The notes: generated by a model not told the origin, from the letters alone. A stretch of DNA of 17,147 nt from JAADCS01 sp964473735 (GCA_964473735.1 CAYYQD010000031.1:1-17147); one strand, 5' to 3'; shown: positions 1-6,738, numbered from the stretch's first letter. Numbers and translations are program-made.

Positions 1-2
1 TC

Positions 3-467
3 CGTACCGATATGGAGAAACTACGGTCAGACGTCCAAACCGAAATGGGCAGCCTTCGTGCCGATATGGAGAAGCTCCGTGGTGATATGACCGAGCGAAT
101 AGAAGGCGTGAAATCCGATATGACTGAACGAATAGAGAGCGTGAGATCCGATATGACCCAGCGGGTAGAGAGTCTTCGCAGTGATATGACGGAGAAGATA
201 GAGAAGACCCACGCCGACGCCGTAAATCGTATAGAGGGCGTGAGATCCGATATGACAGAGCGGATAGAGAGTCTTCGCAGTGATATGCAGGCGGAGATAG
301 GTAGCCTCCGTACCGACATGGAGAGGCTTCGCACGGATATGGAGAGGCTGAGGGCGGAGATACGGGGTATAGTAGCCACGGTAATAAGGTGGATGTTCGT
401 CTTCTGGGTGGGTCAGTTCGTGGCGCTGGCGGGGATACTTCTGGCCGTCGCAAGGTTCATGAGGTAG
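3..467 (+). CDS. Coiled-coil protein with C-terminal membrane anchor (5' partial)
   Basis: The reading frame is open to the window edge and the residues before the first visible Met (Arg-Thr-Asp) continue the repeat, so the true start lies upstream. About 110 visible residues consist of near-identical 11-residue units with consensus RSDMTERIESL, seen about ten times; the DNA is correspondingly repetitive with a 33-bp period. Eleven-residue (hendecad) periodicity is typical of nearly straight or right-handed coiled coils. The last 35 residues form a hydrophobic stretch (about residues 118-148, counted from the Met at 12) that should span the membrane, ending in Phe-Met-Arg. This gives a long, charged helical rod anchored at its C-terminus. 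It resembles DUF1640/CCDC90-like or apolipoprotein-like coiled-coil entries, but such similarity may only reflect composition. No catalytic motif is seen and the function is unknown. Confidence 0.8.
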   Translation, partial: RTDMEKLRSDVQTEMGSLRADMEKLRGDMTERIEGVKSDMTERIESVRSDMTQRVESLRSDMTEKIEKTHADAVNRIEGVRSDMTERIESLRSDMQAEIGSLRTDMERLRTDMERLRAEIRGIVATVIRWMFVFWVGQFVALAGILLAVARFMR

Positions 468-507
468 CGGTACTGCTCGTGCCGGCTTCGTACCCGGAGT
501 GGTACCG
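468..507. repeat. Inverted repeat behind the coiled-coil gene
   Basis: CGGTAC at 468-473 is complementary to GTACCG at 502-507, and an inner CCGG/CCGG pair can extend the fold. It begins directly after the stop codon, so it could protect or help end the upstream transcript. There is no T-run behind it, so it is not a standard intrinsic terminator. Confidence 0.3.
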
Positions 508-539
508 TTCCATCATATCTGGCGAAAGTTGATAACCGG

Positions 540-568
540 TTGCTTTTAACTTCCCCGGACCGTATAAT
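540..568 (+). promoter_or_regulatory. Sigma70-type promoter of the SBBP propeller gene
   Basis: TTGCTT at 540-545, a 17-base spacer, then a perfect TATAAT at 563-568. The predicted start of transcription is near 575, giving a leader of roughly 20 bases before the ATG at 596. This is the best classical promoter in the window that is followed by a ribosome binding site. Confidence 0.7.
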
Positions 569-585
569 ACCCCTGCATCAACAAA

Positions 586-591
586 AGGAGG
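586..591 (+). promoter_or_regulatory. Ribosome binding site (AGGAGG)
   Basis: AGGAGG ends 4 bases before the ATG at 596, inside a purine-rich AAAAGGAGGA stretch. It fixes the start of the 725-residue protein and shows that the organism has a functional anti-Shine-Dalgarno sequence. That makes the lack of such sites at most other starts in the window meaningful. Confidence 0.75.
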
Positions 592-595
592 ATGT

Positions 596-2773
596 ATGAG
601 AGAAATTTTAGCAGCGGCAGGAACGTTCCTGCTGCCTGTGGCGTTGAGTGCCTCGGTGAGCACTCATATCGTCAGAAATGAGGGACAGTTCTCGGAGGAG
701 GTTCTCTTTTCAACCTTTCCGGGGGACGTGGTGGTGGTAAGGGACGGTATCCTTATAGGGGACGTGCGTATAACCTTTCCCGGCGTATCGGGAGTATCGC
801 CCCGCTACAGAACGAAAGCGACCTTCACCTACGTGGGGCCCACCGGTAAAAAGGTGGTAGCTCCCTCCTTCAAAGCGGTTAGATGGGTGTCCGGAAATAG
901 GGGGGTAGAGGTCGTCCTTACGGGGGGTGAAGGCGGAGAGCTTGAACTCCAGTGGGTAATACCCGCCGGGGTACCTCCCACACGGGCGGCGTTGAAAGTG
1001 GAGGGTGGAGATATAACCGTGAGGGACGGCAAAGTCCTTGTGACCTCCCGGAAGGTCTCCGTAGTCATTTCCCACGGGTACGCCTTTCAGGGAGATAGGA
1101 AGTACGGGGTAGTACCTCAAGTGAGAGGGGAGTACCTGACGTGGGAAGTTGAGGGGTACGATCCGAACTACTCTCTGGTTATAGACCCCGTTCTGTCCGC
1201 TGTCTCCTCCTCAACCTTTCTCGGAGGTTCGTCCTCCGACGGAGCGTCGGACATCGCCTACGCCAACTCCTCGGTTTACGTTGTGGGTAGCACCCAGTCC
1301 AGCGACTTCCCGGCTTCGGGTCTCTACTCCGGCAGTGGGGACGTCTTCGTGGCTCGCTTTGATACGACCCTCAGCACGCTTCTTGCGGCGTTGTTCATCG
1401 GCGGAAGCGACTACGACGAAGGTAAGGCCATATCCGTTTCAGGTAATACCGTGGTGGTGGGAGGAGTCACTTTCTCGTCGGACTTTCCGGCTTCAAGCGG
1501 CTATTTCAGCACCTACTCCGGGAACGGGGACGGCTTTTTAGTACGTCTGGACAGTACTCTATCTTTCGGTGAAGCGACCTTCCTCGGAGGGAGTCAGTAC
1601 GACGCCGTGGAGGACGTTGCCGTATCTCCCTCCTCCCTCATATACGCTGTGGGCCGAACCTCCTCTCCCAACATGCCTATGCTCGGAGGCTACTCTTCCA
1701 CCTTCTCCGGCGGTAGCGATGCTTTCCTCTACTCTTTCTCCGGGGATCTCGCCGTTGCCGGAAACTCCACTTTCCTCGGTGGTAGTTCGGACGACTGGGG
1801 TCTGGGTATGAGCCTGACATCCACCGGTGTGGCCGTTGTGGGATGGACCTCCTCCCCTGACTTTCCCTTAGCCTCCCCTTACGATGGGTCGTTGTCGGGT
1901 GTGAGGGACGCCTTCGTCTCCGTTCTCAGTAGCGACCTCTACTCCCTGAACTACTCCACGTACGTCGGCGGTAGCGACGACGACAGGGCCTACGCTTTGG
2001 CCGAGAGTGGGCCGGGCGAGCTCGTGGTGGTCGGATGGACGAAATCTTCTGACTTTCCTACCACCCCCGGCGCTCACGATACGGCGCTTGACGGTCTCTC
2101 GGACGCCTTCGCCCTCTCCCTTTCCGGATCCACCCTGCTGTACTCTACGTATATAGGGGGCGGCTCCAGCGACGCCGCGGAGGACGTCGTTATATCCCCC
2201 TCCGGCAGGGGTTTTGTCGTGGGGCACACACAGTCTCCGGACTTCCCCGTACCCTCCGGATACGATACCACCTTTGGCGGTCTGGTGGACGGTTTCGTGG
2301 CCGAGTTCTCCCTGAGCAGCGGTTCTCTCCTCTCTGGAACCTATCTCGGCGGTACGAACGACGACGAGATCAGGGCTGGGGCTCTTCAGGACAGCACCAC
2401 CCTCTTCGTTGCAGGTGTAAGCGGCTCGGCCGACTTCCCTACTACCCCGGGGGCTTACGACCTATCCCTTACGGGATCCGGTGATGGGACCGTTTCCCGC
2501 TTCTCACCGGGGACTCCCCTGAACTACACCGAGGGAGAGGGAGGGGCTTACGTCCGTATGCACGATCAGGAGGTTGAGGTCTGGTTAGACCGCCCCGCCT
2601 ACGTGGGCTTCACCCTGTACGGTATAAACGGGCGCGTCTTAAAGCGCTTGAGTGCGGGCTACCTCCCTGCCGGTACCTATACCTTCGGCTTCGGAGAGGT
2701 TCCAGCCGGGACCTATATCCTTAAGCTCCGTATAGGCAACAGCGTCCGGAAGCACAAAGTGATTACGAGATAG
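596..2773 (+). CDS. Exported SBBP-repeat seven-blade beta-propeller with T9SS type A-like sorting domain
   Basis: A 725-residue secreted protein. Residues 1-20 form a signal peptide (hydrophobic run LAAAGTFLLPVALSA). Residues about 22-200 match the N-terminal domain usual in these proteins, opening with the NEGQF motif (DUF7948-like). From about 206 to 640 there are seven SBBP repeats, each of the form STFLGGSxxD...VVGxTxSxDFP, consistent with a closed seven-bladed propeller. The last 65-70 residues, with YGINGRVLKRL and PAGTYILKLRIG, look like a T9SS type A sorting domain, which in Bacteroidota directs proteins through the SprA outer-membrane channel. The gene stands alone between its own promoter and a terminator. 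I infer a surface-attached or released adhesion, structural or ligand-binding protein; no enzyme motif is visible. Confidence 0.88.
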   Translation: MREILAAAGTFLLPVALSASVSTHIVRNEGQFSEEVLFSTFPGDVVVVRDGILIGDVRITFPGVSGVSPRYRTKATFTYVGPTGKKVVAPSFKAVRWVSGNRGVEVVLTGGEGGELELQWVIPAGVPPTRAALKVEGGDITVRDGKVLVTSRKVSVVISHGYAFQGDRKYGVVPQVRGEYLTWEVEGYDPNYSLVIDPVLSAVSSSTFLGGSSSDGASDIAYANSSVYVVGSTQSSDFPASGLYSGSGDVFVARFDTTLSTLLAALFIGGSDYDEGKAISVSGNTVVVGGVTFSSDFPASSGYFSTYSGNGDGFLVRLDSTLSFGEATFLGGSQYDAVEDVAVSPSSLIYAVGRTSSPNMPMLGGYSSTFSGGSDAFLYSFSGDLAVAGNSTFLGGSSDDWGLGMSLTSTGVAVVGWTSSPDFPLASPYDGSLSGVRDAFVSVLSSDLYSLNYSTYVGGSDDDRAYALAESGPGELVVVGWTKSSDFPTTPGAHDTALDGLSDAFALSLSGSTLLYSTYIGGGSSDAAEDVVISPSGRGFVVGHTQSPDFPVPSGYDTTFGGLVDGFVAEFSLSSGSLLSGTYLGGTNDDEIRAGALQDSTTLFVAGVSGSADFPTTPGAYDLSLTGSGDGTVSRFSPGTPLNYTEGEGGAYVRMHDQEVEVWLDRPAYVGFTLYGINGRVLKRLSAGYLPAGTYTFGFGEVPAGTYILKLRIGNSVRKHKVITR

Positions 2774-2780
2774 TGGATTT

Positions 2781-2800
2781 GGGGGCCTACGGCCCCCTTT
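2781..2800 (+). terminator. Intrinsic terminator of the SBBP gene
   Basis: GGGGGCC (2781-2787) pairs with GGCCCCC (2791-2797) around a TAC loop, followed by TTT and then a pyrimidine-rich CCTCTATT tract. It starts 8 bases after the stop codon. The U-tract is short but the stem is all G/C. Read on the other strand it lacks a U-tract, so it serves mainly the plus-strand gene although rdgB converges on it. Confidence 0.7.
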
Positions 2801-2803
2801 CCT

Positions 2804-3385
2804 CTATTCCATCTCCCCGACTATCCAGCGTAGGAACTCCATGAGTGCCCTCATCCTGTGGCTTATGGCGTTTTTCTCTTCGGGGGACATCTCCGCGAGG
2901 GTACGCCTGTACCCTTCGGGAACGAATATGGGGTCGTATCCGAATCCCCCATCGCCCCTCTCCGACGTCGTTATCTCGCCCGGTAGTATCCCTCTGAAGA
3001 ACAGGGTTCTCTTACCGTCGTGAAACGCCAATACCGTGCGGAACTCGGCGTACCTGTCCCTCTCCCCTTCTAAGAGGTAGAGGAGTTTTTCCCTGTTCTC
3101 CCTATCCCCACCACCGGAGAAGCGTGCGGAGTATATCCCGGGGGCCCAGTTAAGCGCCCTGACGAAAAGGCCGGTGTCTTCCCCCACCGCCGGAATACCC
3201 GTTCTCTCGTAGGCGTACTTAGCCTTTATCTCGGCGTTCTCCTCAAGGGAGGAGCCGTCCTCCTCCGGTCCGGTCAGTCCGTAGTCCAGAAGGGACTTAA
3301 CTACAAAGCATGGGCCCAATATGGCCTCTATCTCTCCAACCTTGTGGGGATTCGTCGTCGCAAAGAGTATCACGGGCCGTCCCAC
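2804..3385 (-). CDS. rdgB: XTP/dITP pyrophosphatase (RdgB/HAM1 family)
   Basis: Hydrolyses non-canonical purine triphosphates (dITP, XTP, ITP) to monophosphate plus pyrophosphate, keeping deaminated bases out of nucleic acids; a soluble cytoplasmic dimer in the family. The start is placed at the GTG at 3385, giving 193 residues, the usual family length. The frame stays open to 3547, but that stretch overlaps ino1 and has no family similarity. All family motifs are present: TTNPHKVGEIE (10-20) for triphosphate binding, GEDTGLFV with catalytic Asp70, APGIYSARF (81-89), GFGYDPIF (147-154) and EEKNAISHR (169-177). A TATAAT box ends 7 bases before the GTG and no Shine-Dalgarno is present, so the mRNA is probably leaderless. 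A second GTG at 3373 is a possible alternative start. Confidence 0.95.
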   Translation of the reverse strand: MGRPVILFATTNPHKVGEIEAILGPCFVVKSLLDYGLTGPEEDGSSLEENAEIKAKYAYERTGIPAVGEDTGLFVRALNWAPGIYSARFSGGGDRENREKLLYLLEGERDRYAEFRTVLAFHDGKRTLFFRGILPGEITTSERGDGGFGYDPIFVPEGYRRTLAEMSPEEKNAISHRMRALMEFLRWIVGEME

Positions 3386-3392
3386 GGAGGCT

Positions 3393-3398
3393 ATTATA
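3393..3398 (-). promoter_or_regulatory. -10 box of rdgB
   Basis: On the minus strand TATAAT is followed by 7 bases and then the GTG start of rdgB, so transcription should begin at or within a base or two of the start codon. The place where a -35 box would lie is taken up by the ino1 terminator stem (GCGGGG), and no -35 consensus is seen. Confidence 0.6.
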
Positions 3399-3408
3399 AA
3401 ACCGCCAT

Positions 3409-3436
3409 AAAAATACCCCGCCCTCGGGCGGGGTAT
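3409..3436 (-). terminator. Intrinsic terminator of ino1
   Basis: On the minus strand ATACCCCGCC (3436-3427) pairs with GGCGGGGTAT (3422-3413) around a short four-base loop, and runs into TTTTT (3413-3409). It lies 24 bases after the ino1 stop codon. It is a strong G/C hairpin with a proper U-tract and sits immediately upstream of the rdgB -10 box. Confidence 0.88.
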
Positions 3437-3459
3437 CTGCAGCCCGGCGCTGGGCCGTA

Positions 3460-4578
3460 CTACTTCTTCGTATCCTTCTTTCCGCCCTTCTTCTCCTTCA
3501 CGGAGTGCTTCTCTATCCACTCCTCCAACCTGCGACGGGCCTCCCAATCGGGTATCTGGATGGGGGGCGTCTTCATGAAGTAAGCCGATGGCTCCACTAT
3601 AGGTCCGGCCAGACCGTTGTCCTTGGCCAGCTTGGCCGCCCTTATGGCGTCTATCATTACTCCGGCGGAGTTGGGGCTATCCCACACCTCCAGCTTTACC
3701 TCTACGTTGAGGGGTACGTTCCCGAAGGTGGTACCCTCCATGCGTATGTAGGCCCACTTCCTGTCCTTGAGCCACGGGATGTAGTCCGAAGGACCGACGT
3801 GGATGTTGTCGTCTCCTATGTCGTAAGGCAGGAGGGAGCGTACGGCGTTCGTCTTGGAGATCTTCTTGGAGTGCAACCTCTCCCTCTCCAGCATGTTGAG
3901 GAAGTCGGTGTTCCCTCCGAAGTTTATCTGGTAGGTCCTCTCAAGCTTCACACCGCGATCTATGAAGAGCTGAACGAGGGTACGGTGAAGTATGGTGGCC
4001 CCCACCTGAGACTTGATGTCGTCCCCTATGACGGGGAGACCGGCGTCCTTGAACCTCTTACCCCAGTACTCGGAGGTGGCTATGAACACGGGAATACCGT
4101 TTACGAAGGCGGCACCGGCCTGTAGGACCTGCTCAACGTACCACTTCGTGGCCTCCTCACTGCCAACGGGGAGGAAATTGACGACCACGTCCACCCCAAG
4201 GTCTTTGAATATCTTGGCTATGTCGTCCGTAGGTCCCGGGGCTTTGACGATGACGCCCTTCAGGTACTTCCCTATCCCATCGTGTGTCATGCCCCTGTAC
4301 ACCTTAGCGTTGAGCTTCGGAACGTCCGTGAACTTGTAGGTGTTGTTCGGGGGGGCGAATATGGCCTCGGAGAGGTCCTTGCCCACCTTCCGGGCGTCTA
4401 TATCCACACCCGCAACGAACTCAATGTCGCTGATGTGGTACCCCCCAAAATCCACGTGCATTATTCCGGGGATGAAGTCGCCCGGTTTCGCGTTCCTATA
4501 AAAATAAACCCCTTGAACCAGCGCGGAGGCGCAGTTTCCCACGCCCACTATAGCAACCCTTATCTTGTCCTTTGCCAT
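3460..4578 (-). CDS. ino1: Inositol-3-phosphate synthase (actinobacterial/archaeal type)
   Basis: Converts D-glucose 6-phosphate to 1D-myo-inositol 3-phosphate with NAD as a recycled cofactor, the first committed step to all inositol compounds. The 372-residue protein aligns end to end with what I recall of Mycobacterium Ino1: the dinucleotide motif VGVGNCAS (11-18), the MHVDFGGYHI stretch, PVGSEEATKWY, GDDIKSQVGAT, the GGNTDFLNMLERERL segment, SKKISKT, GPSDYIPWLKDRKWAYIR and KLEVWDSPNSAGV. The C-terminus adds a lysine-rich tail (about residues 358-372, KEKKGGKKDTKK) that the mycobacterial enzyme lacks. In thermophiles the product commonly feeds di-myo-inositol phosphate, a heat solute, or inositol phospholipids; the window does not show which. 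ATG at 4578 follows a TATAAT by 8 bases with no ribosome binding site. Confidence 0.96.
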   Translation of the reverse strand: MAKDKIRVAIVGVGNCASALVQGVYFYRNAKPGDFIPGIMHVDFGGYHISDIEFVAGVDIDARKVGKDLSEAIFAPPNNTYKFTDVPKLNAKVYRGMTHDGIGKYLKGVIVKAPGPTDDIAKIFKDLGVDVVVNFLPVGSEEATKWYVEQVLQAGAAFVNGIPVFIATSEYWGKRFKDAGLPVIGDDIKSQVGATILHRTLVQLFIDRGVKLERTYQINFGGNTDFLNMLERERLHSKKISKTNAVRSLLPYDIGDDNIHVGPSDYIPWLKDRKWAYIRMEGTTFGNVPLNVEVKLEVWDSPNSAGVMIDAIRAAKLAKDNGLAGPIVEPSAYFMKTPPIQIPDWEARRRLEEWIEKHSVKEKKGGKKDTKK

Positions 4579-4586
4579 GAGCGGAT

Positions 4587-4613
4587 ATTATACTGGTGAT
4601 AGGGCGGCGTCAA
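4587..4613 (-). promoter_or_regulatory. Promoter of ino1
   Basis: On the minus strand TTGACG (4613-4608), a 15-base spacer, TATAAT (4592-4587), then 8 bases to the ATG at 4578. TTTGAC shifted by one base gives a 16-base spacer. The distance from -10 box to start codon predicts a leaderless transcript. Confidence 0.65.
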
Positions 4614-4820
4614 AGGTACCGTTCTTGTAGGATGAGGGAACAGGGGGAACACACCGTCCGGGCTGCGTTCCGGCCTATTTGGAGGATTCCGGAGTATCCG
4701 GTGGAGAAGGGCCCTTCGCGGATCCCCGTATCGTCGGAGAGTCTTACACGCCAGCACTACTCCCCATAGGGTCCCATACCCTTACCACGGGTAAGGCACC
4801 ATTACACGACCTATTGCCCG
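4614..4820. other. Intergenic stretch between the HhH/beta-barrel-like gene and ino1
   Basis: About 207 bases with no supportable gene. It holds several short palindromes: CCGGA-GTA-TCCGG (4689-4701), a perfect 12-base GAAGGGCCCTTC (4706-4717), and CCTTACC-ACG-GGTAAGG near 4780-4796, just after the stop of the minus-strand gene. None has a U-tract on the minus strand, so none is a convincing terminator. No tRNA signature was found. Confidence 0.4.
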
Positions 4821-6041
4821 CTATATCTCCGGAGCTATCCACAGGTACCACCCTGCCTCTCTATTCTGCACGTACCCTTCGGCCCCTAAGTACTTCCACG
4901 AGAGGCCAAAGGAGGCCCTATATCCGACCTTAGAGGTTATCAGGTGGGATGAGGTCCCCCCCTCGTATAGATGTATCCCGTCTTCCGTGAAGGAGTAGGC
5001 CCGGACCCATCCCCACCTCCACCGGTATCCCACCCACATGCATCCGGGACATATCCCGGCCTCCACGCCTTCTAAACCCAGAGTCACCCTCGGCACCTCG
5101 TAGTACTCAACGCGCAGGCGGTACCCCTCTCGCGTCAGGGTTATGGAGACCCTCCTCTTTTCGGAGGATACGTACCCCCTTACAGCGTACCTTCCGATGG
5201 GAACGGAAGCCCACAGGGCGTAGTCCGTACGGAAGCTCCCCTCACTCCAGAACCCCTCCCCCTTAACGTACCTCAACCTGAAACCCACCCCGTTCCTGAC
5301 GGCCCCTACCCCGAACCCCGTACCCCGGCGGGACAGGGCGGCCTCAACCACCAGAGGGCCCTGACGTACGTATCCCACCCCTCCCACCTTTCCACCCCAT
5401 TCTTCGGTTATAAGGAGACCCCCGCTCCTTCCCTCAACTCCTCCCACGACCCCGACCGTATCCACCTTGAGGTGCCACTTACCCGCCCCTACCACGATGG
5501 AGGGTGGGGCGTATATTGAGTAGTGGGGTCCCCAACCCCCGGAGTAGAACCCTCCGTACCCGGCAAAACCTAAGGGGGAGGACATCACGTAGTTTCCCCC
5601 TGCTACCCTAACCTTTCCGAAGTACCCTACCGATAGAGCCTTCCTCCTGTCCGATAGGTGGAGCCGAACCCTGTACCCTTCGTCCCATCCTTTGAAGCTG
5701 AAGAGGTAAGAGGGATTTCCCTTCCGCTGGCCGATACGTGCAAAGGCCCGGGAGTACCTATGCCCCTTTCGGAACCGCAGGAGACCCCTTAGGGCGTAGG
5801 CCACGGTCATCGGGAGGCCGGACCGTCTAAGGAAGTCCTCCCATCCGTAGTAGGGCCTGTGTTTTAGGACGGAATCTATCTGGTCCGGGGTAAGGAACGG
5901 TAGAGCCTCAAGGTCGCTCCTTCCGCAGGAGTTTATATCAACGCTCTGATACACGTAACTCTGAAAGGTGGCCAGCTCCACGGTGTCGGGGATGAAGGGA
6001 AACACGTCGCATTCTATGGCGGGAGAAACGGTGTATCTCAT
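4821..6041 (-). CDS. Helix-hairpin-helix (ComEA-like) protein with probable outer-membrane beta-barrel
   Basis: A 406-residue protein with two parts. Residues about 33-92 (VDINSCGRSDLEALPFLTPD..., then YYGWEDFLRRSGLP) match paired helix-hairpin-helix motifs of the ComEA type, which bind DNA or mediate protein contacts. Residues about 100-406 alternate polar and hydrophobic/aromatic residues with many Gly and Tyr (for example YRVRLHLSDRRKALSVGYFG), as expected of antiparallel beta-strands in a barrel. As I recall, proteins with an HhH segment ahead of a barrel-like region occur in Bacteroidota and related groups, with no firmly assigned role; DNA uptake is a guess from ComEA. Oddly, the N-terminus (MRYTVSPAIECDVF) is not a signal peptide and an in-frame TAG lies 9 bases upstream. 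The start could be wrong, or a frameshift could have removed the signal. Confidence 0.72.
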   Translation of the reverse strand: MRYTVSPAIECDVFPFIPDTVELATFQSYVYQSVDINSCGRSDLEALPFLTPDQIDSVLKHRPYYGWEDFLRRSGLPMTVAYALRGLLRFRKGHRYSRAFARIGQRKGNPSYLFSFKGWDEGYRVRLHLSDRRKALSVGYFGKVRVAGGNYVMSSPLGFAGYGGFYSGGWGPHYSIYAPPSIVVGAGKWHLKVDTVGVVGGVEGRSGGLLITEEWGGKVGGVGYVRQGPLVVEAALSRRGTGFGVGAVRNGVGFRLRYVKGEGFWSEGSFRTDYALWASVPIGRYAVRGYVSSEKRRVSITLTREGYRLRVEYYEVPRVTLGLEGVEAGICPGCMWVGYRWRWGWVRAYSFTEDGIHLYEGGTSSHLITSKVGYRASFGLSWKYLGAEGYVQNREAGWYLWIAPEI

Positions 6042-6202
6042 CCCACTCTATACTGCTCCCGGGTTCCTTAAAGGTCGTTATCTCCGGGAGTATCTCTGTT
6101 ATGTGCAGTCTTTCCGGTGGAGCCTACAGGGGACGACGTGAGACTTACTCCCGCGATATTCCCGTCGCGGTAGATAAGGACCACAGACGCCATGTTAAGG
6201 GG

Positions 6203-6240
6203 GGTATTACTTTGGGTATAAAATCCGCACAAGTGGTACC
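6203..6240 (+). repeat. Hairpin repeat, copy 1
   Basis: GGTATTACT (6203-6211) can pair with AGTGGTACC (6232-6240), with two G-U wobbles, around a 20-base loop TTGGGTATAAAATCCGCACA. It matches copy 2 at 31 of 38 positions. On the minus strand the same DNA can be read as YHLCGFYTQSNT within an open frame (6068-6280), so a coding origin is also possible. Confidence 0.55.
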
Positions 6241-6393
6241 TGTTAGCGTTCCTGAAAATACCACCGTTAAGGCGTTCCACGACTTACACCATCTGAAGGT
6301 AGAAGTCGTTCAAGATGTGGGTCTCCTCTTTACAATCTAACGTTCCAGAAATTGAAGTATATCCCGAACGGGCAGTTTTTTAGCCTCGCGTAC

Positions 6394-6441
6394 GTGGTGG
6401 TATTACTCTGGGTATGAAACCGGCATTAGTGATACCACCGT
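6394..6441 (+). repeat. Hairpin repeat, copy 2
   Basis: The core GGTATTACT (6399-6407) pairs with AGTGATACC (6428-6436) around a 20-base loop CTGGGTATGAAACCGGCATT. The flanks GTGGT (6394-6398) and ACCGT (6437-6441) extend the stem to about 14 pairs including wobbles. The core lies 196 bases after that of copy 1, in the same orientation. On the minus strand the copy-1 frame would read YH-stop-CRFHTQSNT here, so this copy is not coding now. Confidence 0.6.
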
Positions 6442-6532
6442 ACCTTCCGAATACTGGAGGTTCCCCGAAACTTCATGATGCTCCTGAGGGTACGGAATCG
6501 GATGGCTCCGTAGAGCCGGGATCCATAGCGGG

Positions 6533-6573
6533 CGGTTACATCGGAATTACGTACCGAAATCAACCGTTCCGAT
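6533..6573 (+). repeat. Overlapping alternative inverted repeats
   Basis: CGGTT (6533-6537) can pair with AACCG (6562-6566), with TCGG/CCGA inside. Alternatively ATCGGAA (6540-6546) pairs with TTCCGAT (6567-6573). The two folds share bases and exclude each other. This may be a switching RNA element or chance; no downstream gene is clearly controlled by it. Confidence 0.25.
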
Positions 6574-6738
6574 AGAGTAGAGATGGGAAGGTACCTACCC
6601 GTCCGGACAGCACACATCGTGGGTTGTACTAACGGCAATATTTTCGCAGGACACTACGGTTCTGGATGCTGTGCATCAAGCAACCCGGCGACTTTCTCCT
6701 ACCGTCGGACTACCATAGAGGTACAATGAGGGAGAGCC

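Larger units (their letters stand above)
6042..6738. other. Long intergenic region with hairpin repeats and no convincing gene
   Basis: The largest gap in an otherwise gene-dense window, between divergent genes. Reading frames of 70-79 residues exist but have no start signals, unlike composition and no recognisable family. It holds two diverged copies of a hairpin element (6203-6240, 6394-6441), other inverted repeats (CCGCGA/TCGCGG near 6153-6172, GGCTC-CGTA-GAGCC near 6504-6517, GATGC-TGT-GCATC near 6667-6679), and a pair of mutually exclusive helices at 6533-6573. I checked for tRNA, RNase P, SRP and tmRNA landmark sequences and saw none. Confidence 0.5.

Noticed and set aside
12..360. CRISPR or tandem-repeat array suggested by the 33-bp periodicity
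   Set aside because: The repeats are directly adjacent, in frame and encode a coiled coil; there are no spacers.
710..1120. 136-residue minus-strand frame opposite the SBBP gene
   Set aside because: Shadow of a clear exported-protein gene, no motifs.
3386..3547. N-terminal extension of rdgB to an ATG at 3547
   Set aside because: It overlaps the ino1 coding end and its terminator and has no similarity to the family; the GTG at 3385 gives the normal length and a matching -10 box.
3505..4125. 206-residue plus-strand frame opposite ino1
   Set aside because: Shadow of a well-supported gene; composition rich in Gly, Leu and Tyr and no motif.
4560..4757. 65-residue minus-strand frame upstream of ino1
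   Set aside because: Overlaps the ino1 promoter and start and looks like translated G/C-rich non-coding DNA.
4600..4820. Possible structural RNA between the HhH gene and ino1
   Set aside because: Only short unrelated palindromes; no tRNA T-loop, RNase P or SRP landmark sequences seen.
6361..6381. Terminator-like CCCG-AA-CGGG followed by TTTTTT
   Set aside because: Stem of only four pairs with a two-base loop, and the T-run is not adjacent to it.
6068..6638. Three frames of 70-79 residues in the large gap (6068-6280 minus, 6101-6340 plus, 6426-6638 minus)
   Set aside because: Overlapping on both strands, no start signals, no recognisable family, and the minus-strand frames cross the repeat copies; kept only as a possible decayed sequence.
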